NCBI GenBank assembly: GCA_026419835.1
Contig: JAOAKQ010000002.1
Span: 268,015-332,014, forward strand
Reading direction: 5' to 3'
Source: Sulfolobales archaeon
Lineage (GTDB): Archaea > Thermoproteota > Thermoprotei_A > Sulfolobales > NBVN01
DNA: 64,000 nt
Shown: piece after piece, positions 33,815 through 43,850 of the stretch
Position numbering within the stretch: the first letter of the stretch is position 1
Layout of the letters: every line of letters starts with the position of its first letter
The notes under the pieces: model-generated
Told to the model about the DNA's origin: nothing
Database searches by the model: none
What the model saw: only the letters and a program-made list of their open reading frames with translations
Position numbers and translations under genes: made by a program

Positions 33815-36800
33815 GTGCTTAATGCCGTGTGGTCGAAACACGCAGCTATAGTCGTGACCCTAGCTGTAGTGACACTATTAGCTCAACCAACGTTCTCCGC
33901 ATACGTCATAGATATCCAGCACCCACTAGTTTTAAGATACGGCTTCAACTTTACGATAGTCGATGTGCTGGCTCTGAACTCCACGCGCGTAGCTCTCGTA
34001 GTAAGCTATGAAGATCGCTCAGCTATCGTCGTTCTAGACCTAGACGACCCAGTTGCCGGTCCGAGAATAGCTCATACATACCCAGTTGCTGGTAGAGTTA
34101 CAGCTACAGCTATAGACGGATACCCACCAACTCGTTTTGCTGTAGGTAGCGATAGAGGTGAGGTGTATCTATTTAAAATAGATGGGGGAAGACTCTACCA
34201 GCTACTACACCTAATCCAGGGCGCTGACTTCAGGGTTCTCGATATTTTCGTAGCTAGATCTGCGGATAGATTCAAGGTCGTAGCTACAGTTAGTGAAGGT
34301 ACTCCCACAGGTTTGTGTACGAATTGCTACGTGTACGTATTTGATGAAGATAGACTAGGATCTCTAATAATCTCTCCTCACACAATAACTACGGCAACAG
34401 GCTACCATAGAAGAGTCTACCCCCAGATGGCTATTCCAGCTAAGGTGTACACACCCGGCGGCTACTACTACAAAGCGGATGTAGTAGCTCTATTTTGGGC
34501 CCCCTACTTCGACGTCGTTATTGCTGAGTTAAACGTAAGTCACTACATCAACGCAACTATAGTTGAACCGGCTAGAAGAGCGTTGATAGAGATATCTCTA
34601 AGGGACCCCGCCACTAGAGCCGTTAGAGTGTACGGATGGAATGCGGACGATAGTGGATTAGCTAGCATTCCTATACCTAGGGGTTACCTAGCTAACATAA
34701 CCGTGGTGGGTTCGACGAGGAGGTTCTTGATCAGAGAGAACGTAAATACCTCGGCTATCTTTAGGAGATTTAGAGTTGAAGCTACTGTGCCTGAAAGAGC
34801 TTCTACGGATCTCGCGGAGGAGGTCTACGGTCTCCCCTTCTTCGCTAAGTACCACATAGACTTTCTGGACTTAACTAATGCGCCAGTAAGCTACAGAGCC
34901 TTAAGGTCTTTGGATAAGGAATTCTACCCAACGGTAGCTAGACCTCATCTCGTCGACTACGGAGAAGGTTACTTAATTGCTTTAATGAATAGAACTTACC
35001 TAGAGCTATACAATCTTGATTACAATTTCAATCTACAGCCAGCTGCCCCAGTAGCACTAGAATACCTAGGTGCGGCGGCTGTATCTATAGTTGATGTGTT
35101 AACGTACTCTAAAAGTGATGTTGTAGTGGGGTTCTCCGATGGTAGAGTAAAGCACTACAGATTCAACGACCTTAAGAACGGGTACGAGTTCGCTCAAGCA
35201 ATAGTAACTCTAGGTTCTCTAGTACGAATACAGCCGTTTCTAGGATATTCCTACTTTACCTTCTCGACTAGAGGTGTGCAGGTCGTCGTTCTAACACCTT
35301 ATCAGCTACCTATTCTAAGAGTAGGCTTTCAAGCCGAGTTCTCGGTGGAGGGACTTGTATCAGCTTCATCACTACCTAGAGCGGAGCTCGTAGCACTGGC
35401 ATCACACTCAGAACTGCACCTAGTAGTAAATCTGGCCCCAGCGTTAACCAGGCCCACACCAATCAACCTAAATAACTACGTAGCACCCTCCATAGAGGTT
35501 AAGGTATCCCCTCCCGCTCCCCAAGAACTAGTTAACGGATCTAGGGTATTGCTGAGGTATAGTGTAGGCGGTAGACTTCGAGAAATATTCAAGGTCCTTA
35601 CGGAAGGCAGTGTTAAGTTCACAAATACACTCCCCGGTATGAACTACTCTCTACAAGTAATCCCGAGTAGAGACTACATCTCGAACTACTCTACAATAGT
35701 GAGAGTTCCGCGCTGCGGAGATAGGTGCTACAATGTCACTATCTCAGTGAAACTTCAATACAGAGAGTTCGTTTTAAAACTCATCGTTAGAGATGAGTTT
35801 AGAGGTTCTCTACTCGGTAGGTTGAGGGTATCTATAGATGGCGTGACCTACAGCTATAGAGCTCCCGAAGGATTGAGTGTTAAGCTGCTGTACGGCTACC
35901 ACAACATCACTATCGAATCTCTAGACCGCTTCTACCTGGATAGCACTACCAGAGTAAAAGTTGAAGCGGATTCGGAACTGGAGGTAGTATTGAAGAGGGC
36001 TAGGTATAACCTAACCATTAGATTCTTCGATGAAGTATCTAGAAGACTAGCGGATCCGAGGCTTGTTGTGAGTATCAACGGCACGCTCTACGCACCTACA
36101 CCAGACTCCGCTGTAACGGCGATCGTTCCAGCTGGAGTAGTGAGTGTAGAAGCCACACCTATGAAAGACATCGAAGCGATGTACAGAAAGCTCTCTACAA
36201 CACTTCTAGTAAATAAAAGCACTATAACTGAGCTGTTTATCAGTAGAAAAACCTACGACCTCTCTATAGTAGCTCTCGATGAACTAACTAGGAGAGAAGC
36301 TCGAATTAGAGCGGTAGTTCACGTCAACGGAACGGAGGTACTTGAAGATTACCTACCGAGTAGAGTCAGCCTCCCGTACGGTAACTATGTCATTGAAATA
36401 CGCCCGGTCGGTGAGTACAGCGGTATCTACTCCACCAGTGCTATCGAGTTAACTCTAGATTCAAATAAAAACGTATCCATACCCATGTATAGAAACATCT
36501 ACAGTCTAAACTTAAATCTAAGAGATAGGTACTCCGGAAAACCTATCGTGCCGCTAAAGATAATAGTTAACGGCACTCTCTACACTACAACTACAGCACA
36601 CAGACTCTCAGTTCCTTTAAGAGCCGGTAGCTACACGATTAGAGTAGAGCCGGTAGAAGAGCACCTAGGTAGCTACATACCCTTTAACGCTACTTTGAAT
36701 CTAGTAGCGGAAACCGAGCTCACAGTAAACCCCGTTAGACGAAACTACACTCTAACTCTTAGAATTGTGGACGTCAGCGCGCGCGGCTATCTTGAAGGGA

Positions 36801-37387
36801 AATTTAGAGTTAGCTTAAACGCCACTATCTCGGTAGTGGTTGACTGGTACACGGCTTCTAGAGGTTTCAGCATGCTAGTTCCCTACGGTAGGTACGTGCT
36901 CTCTATAGTACCAGTGGATGAAGCCGAGAAGCTGTATGTAGAGCCTCAGCCGGTTATAATTGAGGTGTACTCAAACTCCAGCTACATAGCTAGAGCTAGT
37001 AGAAAGCTATATACTCTCGTAATAACGGTAATAAGCGACCTGGAGGAGAGACTGAGTAATGCGGGTATTCAAATACTCGATCCGGGCATCGGATTAGAAC
37101 TAGCTTCACTTCTTACGAACGAAGCTGGTGAAGCTCGAATCATCATCCCAGCTGGAACTATCTTAATTAGAGTAGCGAAAGGGGGTTTCAGCGAGCTGAC
37201 GGATGCTATGTACTTAAGTAAGGAAACTGTCGTAACATTCAAGTTGAACCCCACGATAGTTACTCTAGTTGGTAGATTCACTCACGTAATCGCTCTAGTT
37301 GTAGTTGCTATTGCTGTAGTTATAATAGTGCTAAAGCTAAGAGCTAAGTTAGCTGAGAGACTAGCGGCAGCTGAAGAGATATTCTAG
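33815..37387 (+). CDS. Large cell-surface protein: beta-propeller plus six Ig-like repeats
   Basis: A 1190-residue secreted, membrane-anchored protein. A signal-like hydrophobic helix (about 8-28, ending near TFSA) is followed by a propeller-like region (about 40-560, repeated VAVGSDRGEVYLF-type strands). Six tandem repeats of about 80 residues follow (about 650-1147), each starting Y-x-L-x-[IL]-x-[IVF]-x-D and containing a PxGxY-type turn. A C-terminal transmembrane helix (about 1150-1172) ends in a basic tail. Many NxS/T sequons fit archaeal N-glycosylation. It diverges from the pilus motor and may act with it as adhesin or scaffold; ups-type clusters also carry a large unknown protein. Function is not established. 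Confidence 0.8.
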   Translation: MLNAVWSKHAAIVVTLAVVTLLAQPTFSAYVIDIQHPLVLRYGFNFTIVDVLALNSTRVALVVSYEDRSAIVVLDLDDPVAGPRIAHTYPVAGRVTATAIDGYPPTRFAVGSDRGEVYLFKIDGGRLYQLLHLIQGADFRVLDIFVARSADRFKVVATVSEGTPTGLCTNCYVYVFDEDRLGSLIISPHTITTATGYHRRVYPQMAIPAKVYTPGGYYYKADVVALFWAPYFDVVIAELNVSHYINATIVEPARRALIEISLRDPATRAVRVYGWNADDSGLASIPIPRGYLANITVVGSTRRFLIRENVNTSAIFRRFRVEATVPERASTDLAEEVYGLPFFAKYHIDFLDLTNAPVSYRALRSLDKEFYPTVARPHLVDYGEGYLIALMNRTYLELYNLDYNFNLQPAAPVALEYLGAAAVSIVDVLTYSKSDVVVGFSDGRVKHYRFNDLKNGYEFAQAIVTLGSLVRIQPFLGYSYFTFSTRGVQVVVLTPYQLPILRVGFQAEFSVEGLVSASSLPRAELVALASHSELHLVVNLAPALTRPTPINLNNYVAPSIEVKVSPPAPQELVNGSRVLLRYSVGGRLREIFKVLTEGSVKFTNTLPGMNYSLQVIPSRDYISNYSTIVRVPRCGDRCYNVTISVKLQYREFVLKLIVRDEFRGSLLGRLRVSIDGVTYSYRAPEGLSVKLLYGYHNITIESLDRFYLDSTTRVKVEADSELEVVLKRARYNLTIRFFDEVSRRLADPRLVVSINGTLYAPTPDSAVTAIVPAGVVSVEATPMKDIEAMYRKLSTTLLVNKSTITELFISRKTYDLSIVALDELTRREARIRAVVHVNGTEVLEDYLPSRVSLPYGNYVIEIRPVGEYSGIYSTSAIELTLDSNKNVSIPMYRNIYSLNLNLRDRYSGKPIVPLKIIVNGTLYTTTTAHRLSVPLRAGSYTIRVEPVEEHLGSYIPFNATLNLVAETELTVNPVRRNYTLTLRIVDVSARGYLEGKFRVSLNATISVVVDWYTASRGFSMLVPYGRYVLSIVPVDEAEKLYVEPQPVIIEVYSNSSYIARASRKLYTLVITVISDLEERLSNAGIQILDPGIGLELASLLTNEAGEARIIIPAGTILIRVAKGGFSELTDAMYLSKETVVTFKLNPTIVTLVGRFTHVIALVVVAIAVVIIVLKLRAKLAERLAAAEEIF

Positions 37388-37791
37388 CGCCGACTGCCGA
37401 GTTCGACCACCACACGACCCGCAGTGGTTAGAGCTGTAGTGAGTCTGTAAACGAGGATTGAGTGGGTAGCTCTATCAGGGGGCTCCTAAGTCTTCACTAA
37501 TCCGAGACCGCCACATTCATCATCTGAAGTACCTAGTCCAAAACCTTAGGTTCTCCGTATCTTAAAAGCTACCTAAGAGTTGGTTCCACTAAAGTGCTGT
37601 GCGCGGTATAATACAGAAACGGTGAGTTCTCGATAACGGTCTCGTATTTGAAGTTTATCGGCGCTTGAGCTAGGGTATTAGAAGATGTTTCGATACCTAC
37701 GGTAAATTCTCGTTTGAGGTAACGGGTCCCGGCTGAATTACTAAATACTACTACTTATATTATCCGACGAGGTTTTTATCTTGGTGAGAGG
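37388..37791. other. 404-bp intergenic region holding an sRNA gene and a promoter
   Basis: Contains a minus-strand C/D box sRNA (37470-37528) and, before the FBP aldolase/phosphatase gene, the TATA-like CTTATATTA (about 37753-37761) with the ribosome site GGTGAG (37783-37788). Nothing else was recognised. Confidence 0.5.
37470..37528 (-). ncRNA. C/D box sRNA candidate (2'-O-methylation guide)
   Basis: On the minus strand: C ATGATGA (37517-37523), a 12-nt guide ATGTGGCGGTCT, D' CGGA (37501-37504), a 3-nt spacer, C' GTGAAGA (37491-37497), a 12-nt guide CTTAGGAGCCCC and D CTGA (37475-37478). Perfect C and D boxes, symmetrical 12-nt guides and a 49-nt span make this a textbook archaeal guide RNA. 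Targets would be AGACCGCCACAU and GGGGCUCCUAAG, not assigned. Confidence 0.75.
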
Positions 37792-38964
37792 ATGGAGAAG
37801 TTCAAGACGACGGTTTCCGTAATTAAAGCCGATATAGGTTCGATAGCCGGTCACGTAGTCGTTCATCCGGATACCGTTGCTGCCGCTACTAGAGTTCTTG
37901 CTGAAGCTAAAGCTAAGGGAGTAATATTCGATTTCTACGTAACAAACGCTGGAGACGACCTTGAGCTAATCATAAGTCATAGAAAAGGAGTAGATTCCCC
38001 GGAAGTACACGAGGTAGCTTGGACAGCGTTTAAGGAAGCGGCTAAGGTAGCTAGGGAGCTAGGTCTCTACGCAGCCGGTCAGGACCTACTTAGCGATGCT
38101 TTCTCGGGTAACGTGCGCGGCTTAGGGCCCGGTGTTGCTGAAATGGAGTTCTACGAGAGACCTTCGGAACCGATAGCTGTCTTCATGGCCGATAAGACTG
38201 AGCCCGGAGCCTTCAACCTACCTATGTTCAGAATATTCGCAGACCCGTTCAATACCGCTGGGCTAGTTATCGACCCGAAGCTACACGCTGGTTTTGCGTT
38301 TGAAGTGTACGATGTGTACGAGGGTAAGTCCGTGCTACTAAACGCTCCTGAGGAGATGTACGATATCCTAGCTCTAATCGGAACTCCCGGTAGGTACATC
38401 ACGAGGAGAGTCTACAGAAGATACGATAACGAAATAGCGGCTGCGGTTAGCGTAGAGAGACTTAGCTTAATTGCCGGTAGGTACGTTGGAAAGGACGACC
38501 CGGTAGCTGTAGTTAGAGCTCAAGCAGGCTTCCCAGCCATGGGCGAGATTCTGGAGGCATTCGCACTTCCACACCTAGTAGCTGGGTGGATGAGGGGTTC
38601 CCACCACGGACCCCTGATGCCCGTGCCTCAGAGGTACTCAAAGTGCACTAGGTTCGATGGACCTCCGAGAATCGTAGGACTGGGCTTCCAAGTTAAGAAC
38701 TCCAGGCTCATAGGACCGGTAGACCTATTCGACGACCCAGCCTTCGACGAGACTAGGAGACTAGCTCAAGTAGTAACTGATTACGTAAGAAGACACGGGC
38801 CGTTCATGCCTCACAGACTAGGACCGGAGGAAATGGAGTACACGACACTACCGGATATACTAGAGAAACTTAAAAACAGGTTCTTCAAACCCGAGAAACC
38901 GGCTAAGTCTCCAGAAGCGGCTTCAGGACAGCGAGAAAGGGAATCTAAGGAATCGGCTGATTAA
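37792..38964 (+). CDS. Fructose-1,6-bisphosphate aldolase/phosphatase
   Basis: A 390-residue bifunctional archaeal enzyme that condenses triose phosphates and dephosphorylates FBP, making gluconeogenesis unidirectional. Typical segments include TVSVIKADIGSIAGHVVVHP at the N-terminus (metal Asp and His), AGDDLELIISHRKG, DKTEPGAFNLPMFRIFADPFNTAGL and SHHGPLMPVP. The last 25 residues are a charged tail beyond the usual end. ATG start with GGTGAG 4 bp upstream. It is followed closely by tpiA, whose product feeds it. Confidence 0.95.
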   Translation: MEKFKTTVSVIKADIGSIAGHVVVHPDTVAAATRVLAEAKAKGVIFDFYVTNAGDDLELIISHRKGVDSPEVHEVAWTAFKEAAKVARELGLYAAGQDLLSDAFSGNVRGLGPGVAEMEFYERPSEPIAVFMADKTEPGAFNLPMFRIFADPFNTAGLVIDPKLHAGFAFEVYDVYEGKSVLLNAPEEMYDILALIGTPGRYITRRVYRRYDNEIAAAVSVERLSLIAGRYVGKDDPVAVVRAQAGFPAMGEILEAFALPHLVAGWMRGSHHGPLMPVPQRYSKCTRFDGPPRIVGLGFQVKNSRLIGPVDLFDDPAFDETRRLAQVVTDYVRRHGPFMPHRLGPEEMEYTTLPDILEKLKNRFFKPEKPAKSPEAASGQRERESKESAD

Positions 38965-38986
38965 ATTCAGCTAGTAAGGTGCCGTT

Positions 38987-39709
38987 TTGATTAGAGAACT
39001 TAAAGCACCTCTTTTAGTCATAAACTTCAAGGTATACGATTCCTCTATAGGGCGTAGAGCTCTTGCCGTAGGTAGAGCCGCTGAGAAAGTCCACCTAGAA
39101 TTCAAGAACTCCGCAACCGTAGTCGTGGCTCCACCAGCTACCGAGCTGAGAACTCTCTCAGAATCTCTTGAATTACCCGTCTTCGCGCAACACGCGGACC
39201 CGGTCGCGCTAGGCGCCTACACCGGCGCCATACCCCTGGAAGCCGTTAAGGAAGCCGGTGCTGCGGGGTTCATAGCTAACCACAGTGAGAGAAGAATAAG
39301 ACTAGATGAAATAAGCTTCTTAATAGAGAAGTCCAGACGGTTAGAACTGGTATCACTTGTATGCGCCTCTAAACCTATAGAAGCGGCAGCGGTTTCCACA
39401 CTAGAACCAGATATAGTAGCGATCGAACCACCGGAACTAATAGGTACAGGACTTGCCGTATCCAGAGTTAAACCCGAGGTAGTTACTAGCTCGGTAGCTT
39501 TAGTAAGAAGATACAACAAGGACGTCACGATACTGACTGGTGCCGGAATATCTTCAGCTGAGGATGCTGAAGCGGCTATTCTCCTGGGTACGAGTGGAGT
39601 TCTAGTATCGTCTGCCGTAATGAAGGCTCAAGACCCGGAGAAAGTCGTAAGAAGTATGGTTGAAGCTATGCTGAAAGCTACTGAAAAGCTCGGCTCTTCT
39701 CGAGCATAG
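38987..39709 (+). CDS. tpiA: Triosephosphate isomerase
   Basis: A 240-residue archaeal-size TIM barrel. Catalytic residues are visible: N13 and K15 in VINFKVY, His in ANHSERR (about 98) and Glu in AIEPPELIG (about 146). The phosphate-gripping GAGISSAEDA and GTSGVLVSSAV loops lie near the C-terminus. It interconverts glyceraldehyde-3-phosphate and DHAP, the substrates of the upstream enzyme. TTG start. Its last 32 bp overlap the 3' end of atpD on the other strand. Confidence 0.94.
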   Translation: MIRELKAPLLVINFKVYDSSIGRRALAVGRAAEKVHLEFKNSATVVVAPPATELRTLSESLELPVFAQHADPVALGAYTGAIPLEAVKEAGAAGFIANHSERRIRLDEISFLIEKSRRLELVSLVCASKPIEAAAVSTLEPDIVAIEPPELIGTGLAVSRVKPEVVTSSVALVRRYNKDVTILTGAGISSAEDAEAAILLGTSGVLVSSAVMKAQDPEKVVRSMVEAMLKATEKLGSSRA

Positions 39710-40313
39710 CTTTAGTTCTCATCATCCTAACCTTATCCTCCCTCTCCATTTCATCGAACTTCATCTTGAGGTACGCTATAGTTCTCATAATTCTCGGTAT
39801 GAGGACCTTCTCAAGCATCATAACCTTTCTCCTAGTGCGAGCTATTTCACTACCCAGTAGTACCAGAGACTTCTCGTACTCAGCTAGAAGAACTAGTAGC
39901 TCCAGGAGCTCCCTCCTCTTCAACTGGATTCTGTAGGACTCTATAGGAATTAGAGGTGAGCTTCCAGGCACTTCCCTCAGCTCCAGCATAGGGACTAGAA
40001 CGCCGACAGTATTCCTAGTTCCAGCAAATACCCTGAGGTCCGTAGCTACAGAATCCGATACCGCGTTCAGAAAATCGTAGCCGTACACTCTCAGAGTTCT
40101 GTAGTAGGTCGAGTATATTTCTGAGAGTGCTTCGTTTACCTTCTTTCTGAGCTCGAAGGCTTTTCTAAGCGCTATGTAGAATTCTTGAACTAGCAGTGTT
40201 AGCCTATCTCTAAGAATTCTGTGAAGTCTTCTCGCTAGAACGAGTCTTCTTCTAAGTCTAATTAGCTCCATCTTAGTCGGTCTGGAGATCTTTATTATGT
40301 CTCCAGAACTCAT
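39678..40313 (-). CDS. atpD: A-type ATP synthase subunit D
   Basis: A 211-residue central-stalk subunit with long N- and C-terminal coiled coils (PTKMELIRLRRRLVLARRLH and a basic C-terminal helix) that form the rotor shaft inside the A3B3 head. Last gene of the ATPase operon, abutting atpB by one base. Confidence 0.93.
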   Translation of the reverse strand: MSSGDIIKISRPTKMELIRLRRRLVLARRLHRILRDRLTLLVQEFYIALRKAFELRKKVNEALSEIYSTYYRTLRVYGYDFLNAVSDSVATDLRVFAGTRNTVGVLVPMLELREVPGSSPLIPIESYRIQLKRRELLELLVLLAEYEKSLVLLGSEIARTRRKVMMLEKVLIPRIMRTIAYLKMKFDEMEREDKVRMMRTKAMLEKSRAFQ

Positions 40314-41735
40314 TCACATTCTACCTTCTAACTCGAGTCTGTACTTGGGGTGGAACTTCTTTAGTGTTTGAGGACTTATCTGCTTCAACTCTTCTTCCGG
40401 TACTATAGACAGTATCTCCCAACCTATATCCAGCGTCTGCTCGAAGTTTCTTCTCTCGTGCTCCCCCTGATTAATAAACTTCCTCTCGAAGAGATCTGCG
40501 AACTCCAAGTACTTCTTATCTCTAGGTGTTAGAGATTCCAGTCCAACTATAGCTGAGAGTTCGCGCAGGTACTGCGCTTCCGCGTACGCGGATATGAGCT
40601 GGGAGAACACTTCCCTATGGTCTTCCCTAGTCTTACCCCTACCAATACCCTCCTTCATAAGTCTCGATAGTGAGAGGAAGACGTCTACGGGTGGGTATAT
40701 TCCCTTGCGCCACATGTCCCTAGATAGAACTATCTGCCCCTCCGTGATGTAGCCCGTTAGGTCCGGTATTGGGTGCGTTATGTCGTCATCTGGCATGGTC
40801 AGTATGGGCATGATTGTCATGCTCCCCCTCTTAGTCACAACTCTACCGGCTCTTTCATATATCGTAGCTAGGTCCGTGTACATGTACCCCGGGTAGCCCC
40901 TCCTCCCGGGCACTTCTTCTCGAGCTGCCGATATCTCCTTCAAGGACTCAGCGTAGTTGGTCATGTCTGTGAGTATTGTCAGTACGTGCATGTCGTAATT
41001 CCAGGCAATGAACTCCGCAGTTGTTAGAGCAGTTCTCGGTAGAGCTAGCTTCTCGACGGTGGATGCTGACGCTGGAGCTATGAAAGCTACAGTTCTATCC
41101 AGAGCGCCCATGGACCTAAGCTCGTTCAGGAAGTAGGCGGCTTCTTCAAATGTAACACCTATAGCACCAAAGACGACTACGAACTTCTCTCCAGATCCTC
41201 TCACGGATGCCTGCCTCACAATCTGCATAGCTATTCTATTGTGCGGAAGGCCTGAGCCACTAAATATGGGGAGCTTCTGACCGCGTACTAGAGTTAGAAG
41301 ACCGTCAATTACTGAAATACCGGTTTCAATAGGTTCCGAAGGTGGAACTCTTAGAGCTGGGTTTAGAGCACTTCCATGAATATCTAGGTAGTCTTCGGGG
41401 ATGATTCTCGGACCTCCATCAATAGGTCTAGCAAGTCCATCGAAAATCCGGCCCAGCATATCCATCGACGTCGGTATCTTTATAGTCTCACCGTAGAACT
41501 TTACCGTTGTATGTCCTGGAGTTATCCCAGCAGCACTACCGAATACTTGAATTACAGCTACATCTCTACTTACGTCGATTACCTGCCCTAGAATGGAAGT
41601 ACCATCTAGAGATACCTCAACAACTTCACCGTACTTTATCCCCCCTATAGCTTTAACGAAGAGTAGCGACCCGCGGATCCCGAAGACCTGCTTAGTGGAC
41701 TTAACGTACAGCCTCTCGAGCGCCATATCACTCAC
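40314..41735 (-). CDS. atpB: A-type ATP synthase subunit B
   Basis: A 473-residue non-catalytic (regulatory nucleotide-binding) subunit. The family fold is clear ([26 protein letters not shown]), and the P-loop is degenerate as expected for subunit B. It alternates with subunit A in the A3B3 hexamer. It overlaps atpA by 8 bp. Confidence 0.96.
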   Translation of the reverse strand: MSDMALERLYVKSTKQVFGIRGSLLFVKAIGGIKYGEVVEVSLDGTSILGQVIDVSRDVAVIQVFGSAAGITPGHTTVKFYGETIKIPTSMDMLGRIFDGLARPIDGGPRIIPEDYLDIHGSALNPALRVPPSEPIETGISVIDGLLTLVRGQKLPIFSGSGLPHNRIAMQIVRQASVRGSGEKFVVVFGAIGVTFEEAAYFLNELRSMGALDRTVAFIAPASASTVEKLALPRTALTTAEFIAWNYDMHVLTILTDMTNYAESLKEISAAREEVPGRRGYPGYMYTDLATIYERAGRVVTKRGSMTIMPILTMPDDDITHPIPDLTGYITEGQIVLSRDMWRKGIYPPVDVFLSLSRLMKEGIGRGKTREDHREVFSQLISAYAEAQYLRELSAIVGLESLTPRDKKYLEFADLFERKFINQGEHERRNFEQTLDIGWEILSIVPEEELKQISPQTLKKFHPKYRLELEGRM

Positions 41736-43509
41736 CTAGAAGTCCCTTGAATTCGGACCTGATCGAATCGAGAACCTTCTCGAAAACACCTTCTCTTAGC
41801 TGCTCTAAGGTGTAGTACTTCATTTGAGCTATCATAGCTCTACTCTTAAGCTCTCTTATCTTAGCTACGGTCACCCCCTTCATTAGAGCTCTCCTAGCCG
41901 CTCGGTAGAACTCCATCACGGCCTCCATGATCATCACGTCCTTCTCGGGCGGCGAGTACGCATCAACCGGGTTTAAAGCACTCTGCTGTAGGAAGTCCTC
42001 ACGTACCATTCTCGATACCTCGAGTACGAGCTTATCTTCTTCTGGAAGTGCTTCGGGTCCCACCAGCCTCACTATGTCACTAAGCTCAGCTTCTCGCTGA
42101 AGTATCTTAAGAACAGCCTCCCTGTACTCACTCCACTTACTCAACTTGTTCCAGTAGGCCTTAACGAAGTCGGTGTATAGGCTGTAGCTTATCAACCAGT
42201 TGATAGCTGGGAAGTGCCTGCGGGTAGCTAGCCCGTAGTCTAGAGCGTAGAAGCACTGAACGTACCTAACCGTGGACCTAACGACGGGTTCACTAAAATC
42301 TCCACCCGGTGGGGATACAGCACCGAATATAGTTAGGCTACCGGACCTCTCAGGTCTCCCAAGAACTCTAACTCTACCAGCTCTTTCGTAGAACTCAGCT
42401 AATCTACTCGATAGATATGCTGGAAAACCTTCCTCGCCAGGCATTTCCTCCATTCTACCACTAATCTCCCTCATAGCTTCCGCCCACCTACTAGTGGAGT
42501 CAGCCACCATGACTACGTCGTAGCCCATGTCTCTGAAGTACTCTCCTATAGTTACACCCAGGAATACGCTAGTCTCTCTAGCAGCTACCGGCATGTTGCT
42601 AGTATTCGCTATAAACACCGACCTCTCCATCATAGGCCTCCCACGCCTCGGGTCTAGAAGCTTCATGAAGCTAGTTAGTGCGTCGGACATCTCGTTACCC
42701 CTCTCACCGCAGCCTACGTATATAGCTATGTCAGCGTGACTCCACTTAGTTATCTCCTGAAGAGCTACGGTCTTCCCAGTACCGAAACCCCCTGGTATCG
42801 CGGCTTTACCGCCCTTAGCTATCGGAAATACGTAGTCTATAACTCTAATCCCGGTGATCAGGGGCTCTACAGGGCTCAGCTTCTCGGCGTAAGGTCTCGG
42901 TTTCCTTATGGGCCACGACTGGTACATCTTCACTTCGTACTCTCTATCGCCAAGCGATACTATAGCAACGGAATCCTCCAAAGTATAGTCTCCGTCGTCC
43001 GCCACCCACTTAACGTACCCGCTGACCTCCGGCGGCACCATGATTTTATGGAGTACGAGCGGTGTTTCTTTAACAAACCCAACTACATCTCCCGGCAGTA
43101 CCTTATCTCCGGTCTTAACTTCCCTGCTTCTCTCAAAACCCCACCTAATTTCACGATTTAGTGGTGGAACGCTAACACCTCGCTTTATGAATATACTCCC
43201 AGTTCTAGCCCCTATTTCCTTCTCCGGTCTCTGAAGTCCGTCGTAGATAGAGCTTACCAGACCCGGCCCGAGTTCCGCTGATAGAGGCCTACCTGTAGGT
43301 ACTACTTTCTCTCCAACAGTTAGTCCCGAAGTTTCCTCATATACTTGAATGAAAACCCTATCTCCTCGTATCGCGATTACCTCACCTATTAATCCCTCAC
43401 CACCTACTCTCACTACTTCGTACATCATAACCCCAGCTAGACCCTCAGCAACCACGAGAGGTCCCGAAATCCTGTATATTCTTCCAGTACGGCCACTCAT
43501 ACCGGTCAC
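41728..43509 (-). CDS. atpA: A-type ATP synthase catalytic subunit A
   Basis: The 593-residue catalytic subunit. Walker A is GGFGTGKT (about 240-247) with Walker [15 protein letters not shown]; the bulge insertion typical of subunit A lies between about 110 and 190. No intein interrupts the P-loop. It couples ATP synthesis or hydrolysis to rotation. Confidence 0.97.
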   Translation of the reverse strand: MTGMSGRTGRIYRISGPLVVAEGLAGVMMYEVVRVGGEGLIGEVIAIRGDRVFIQVYEETSGLTVGEKVVPTGRPLSAELGPGLVSSIYDGLQRPEKEIGARTGSIFIKRGVSVPPLNREIRWGFERSREVKTGDKVLPGDVVGFVKETPLVLHKIMVPPEVSGYVKWVADDGDYTLEDSVAIVSLGDREYEVKMYQSWPIRKPRPYAEKLSPVEPLITGIRVIDYVFPIAKGGKAAIPGGFGTGKTVALQEITKWSHADIAIYVGCGERGNEMSDALTSFMKLLDPRRGRPMMERSVFIANTSNMPVAARETSVFLGVTIGEYFRDMGYDVVMVADSTSRWAEAMREISGRMEEMPGEEGFPAYLSSRLAEFYERAGRVRVLGRPERSGSLTIFGAVSPPGGDFSEPVVRSTVRYVQCFYALDYGLATRRHFPAINWLISYSLYTDFVKAYWNKLSKWSEYREAVLKILQREAELSDIVRLVGPEALPEEDKLVLEVSRMVREDFLQQSALNPVDAYSPPEKDVMIMEAVMEFYRAARRALMKGVTVAKIRELKSRAMIAQMKYYTLEQLREGVFEKVLDSIRSEFKGLLGE

Positions 43510-43850
43510 CCTACGTAAATTTCGTATCCGATAAACTTGCGTACGAGTTCTCGGTAGTACTCTCTAGGTTCTACAGCAACATCGGCCGGCTCATCCGGTA
43601 TCTCAACTAGTATTGGGTACAGCTTACTGTGAGTCTCCGCGGGTATTTTCACAGATCTCATAAGCGACTTCTGAACTAAAACTACGGCGATGTCATCCGA
43701 TTTCACTAGTTCTTCTATAGCTAAGGCAGCGCTTTGAGTATCATCAGCGACTACAACGCTACCCACACCCAGAGTTTTAAGTAGAGGTAGGAGCTCCTTT
43801 CTAACTACCGCAACTAGCTTCAACTTCTTGAACTCGGGCAGCTCTACCAC
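43506..43850 (-). CDS. atpF: A-type ATP synthase subunit F
   Basis: A 114-residue Rossmann-like stalk subunit. The GVGSVVADDTQSAALAIEEL and DDIAVVLVQKSLM segments fit the V/A-ATPase F family. It binds subunit D in the central stalk. It overlaps atpA by 4 bp and atpC by 7 bp. Confidence 0.9.
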   Translation of the reverse strand: MVELPEFKKLKLVAVVRKELLPLLKTLGVGSVVVADDTQSAALAIEELVKSDDIAVVLVQKSLMRSVKIPAETHSKLYPILVEIPDEPADVAVEPREYYRELVRKFIGYEIYVG

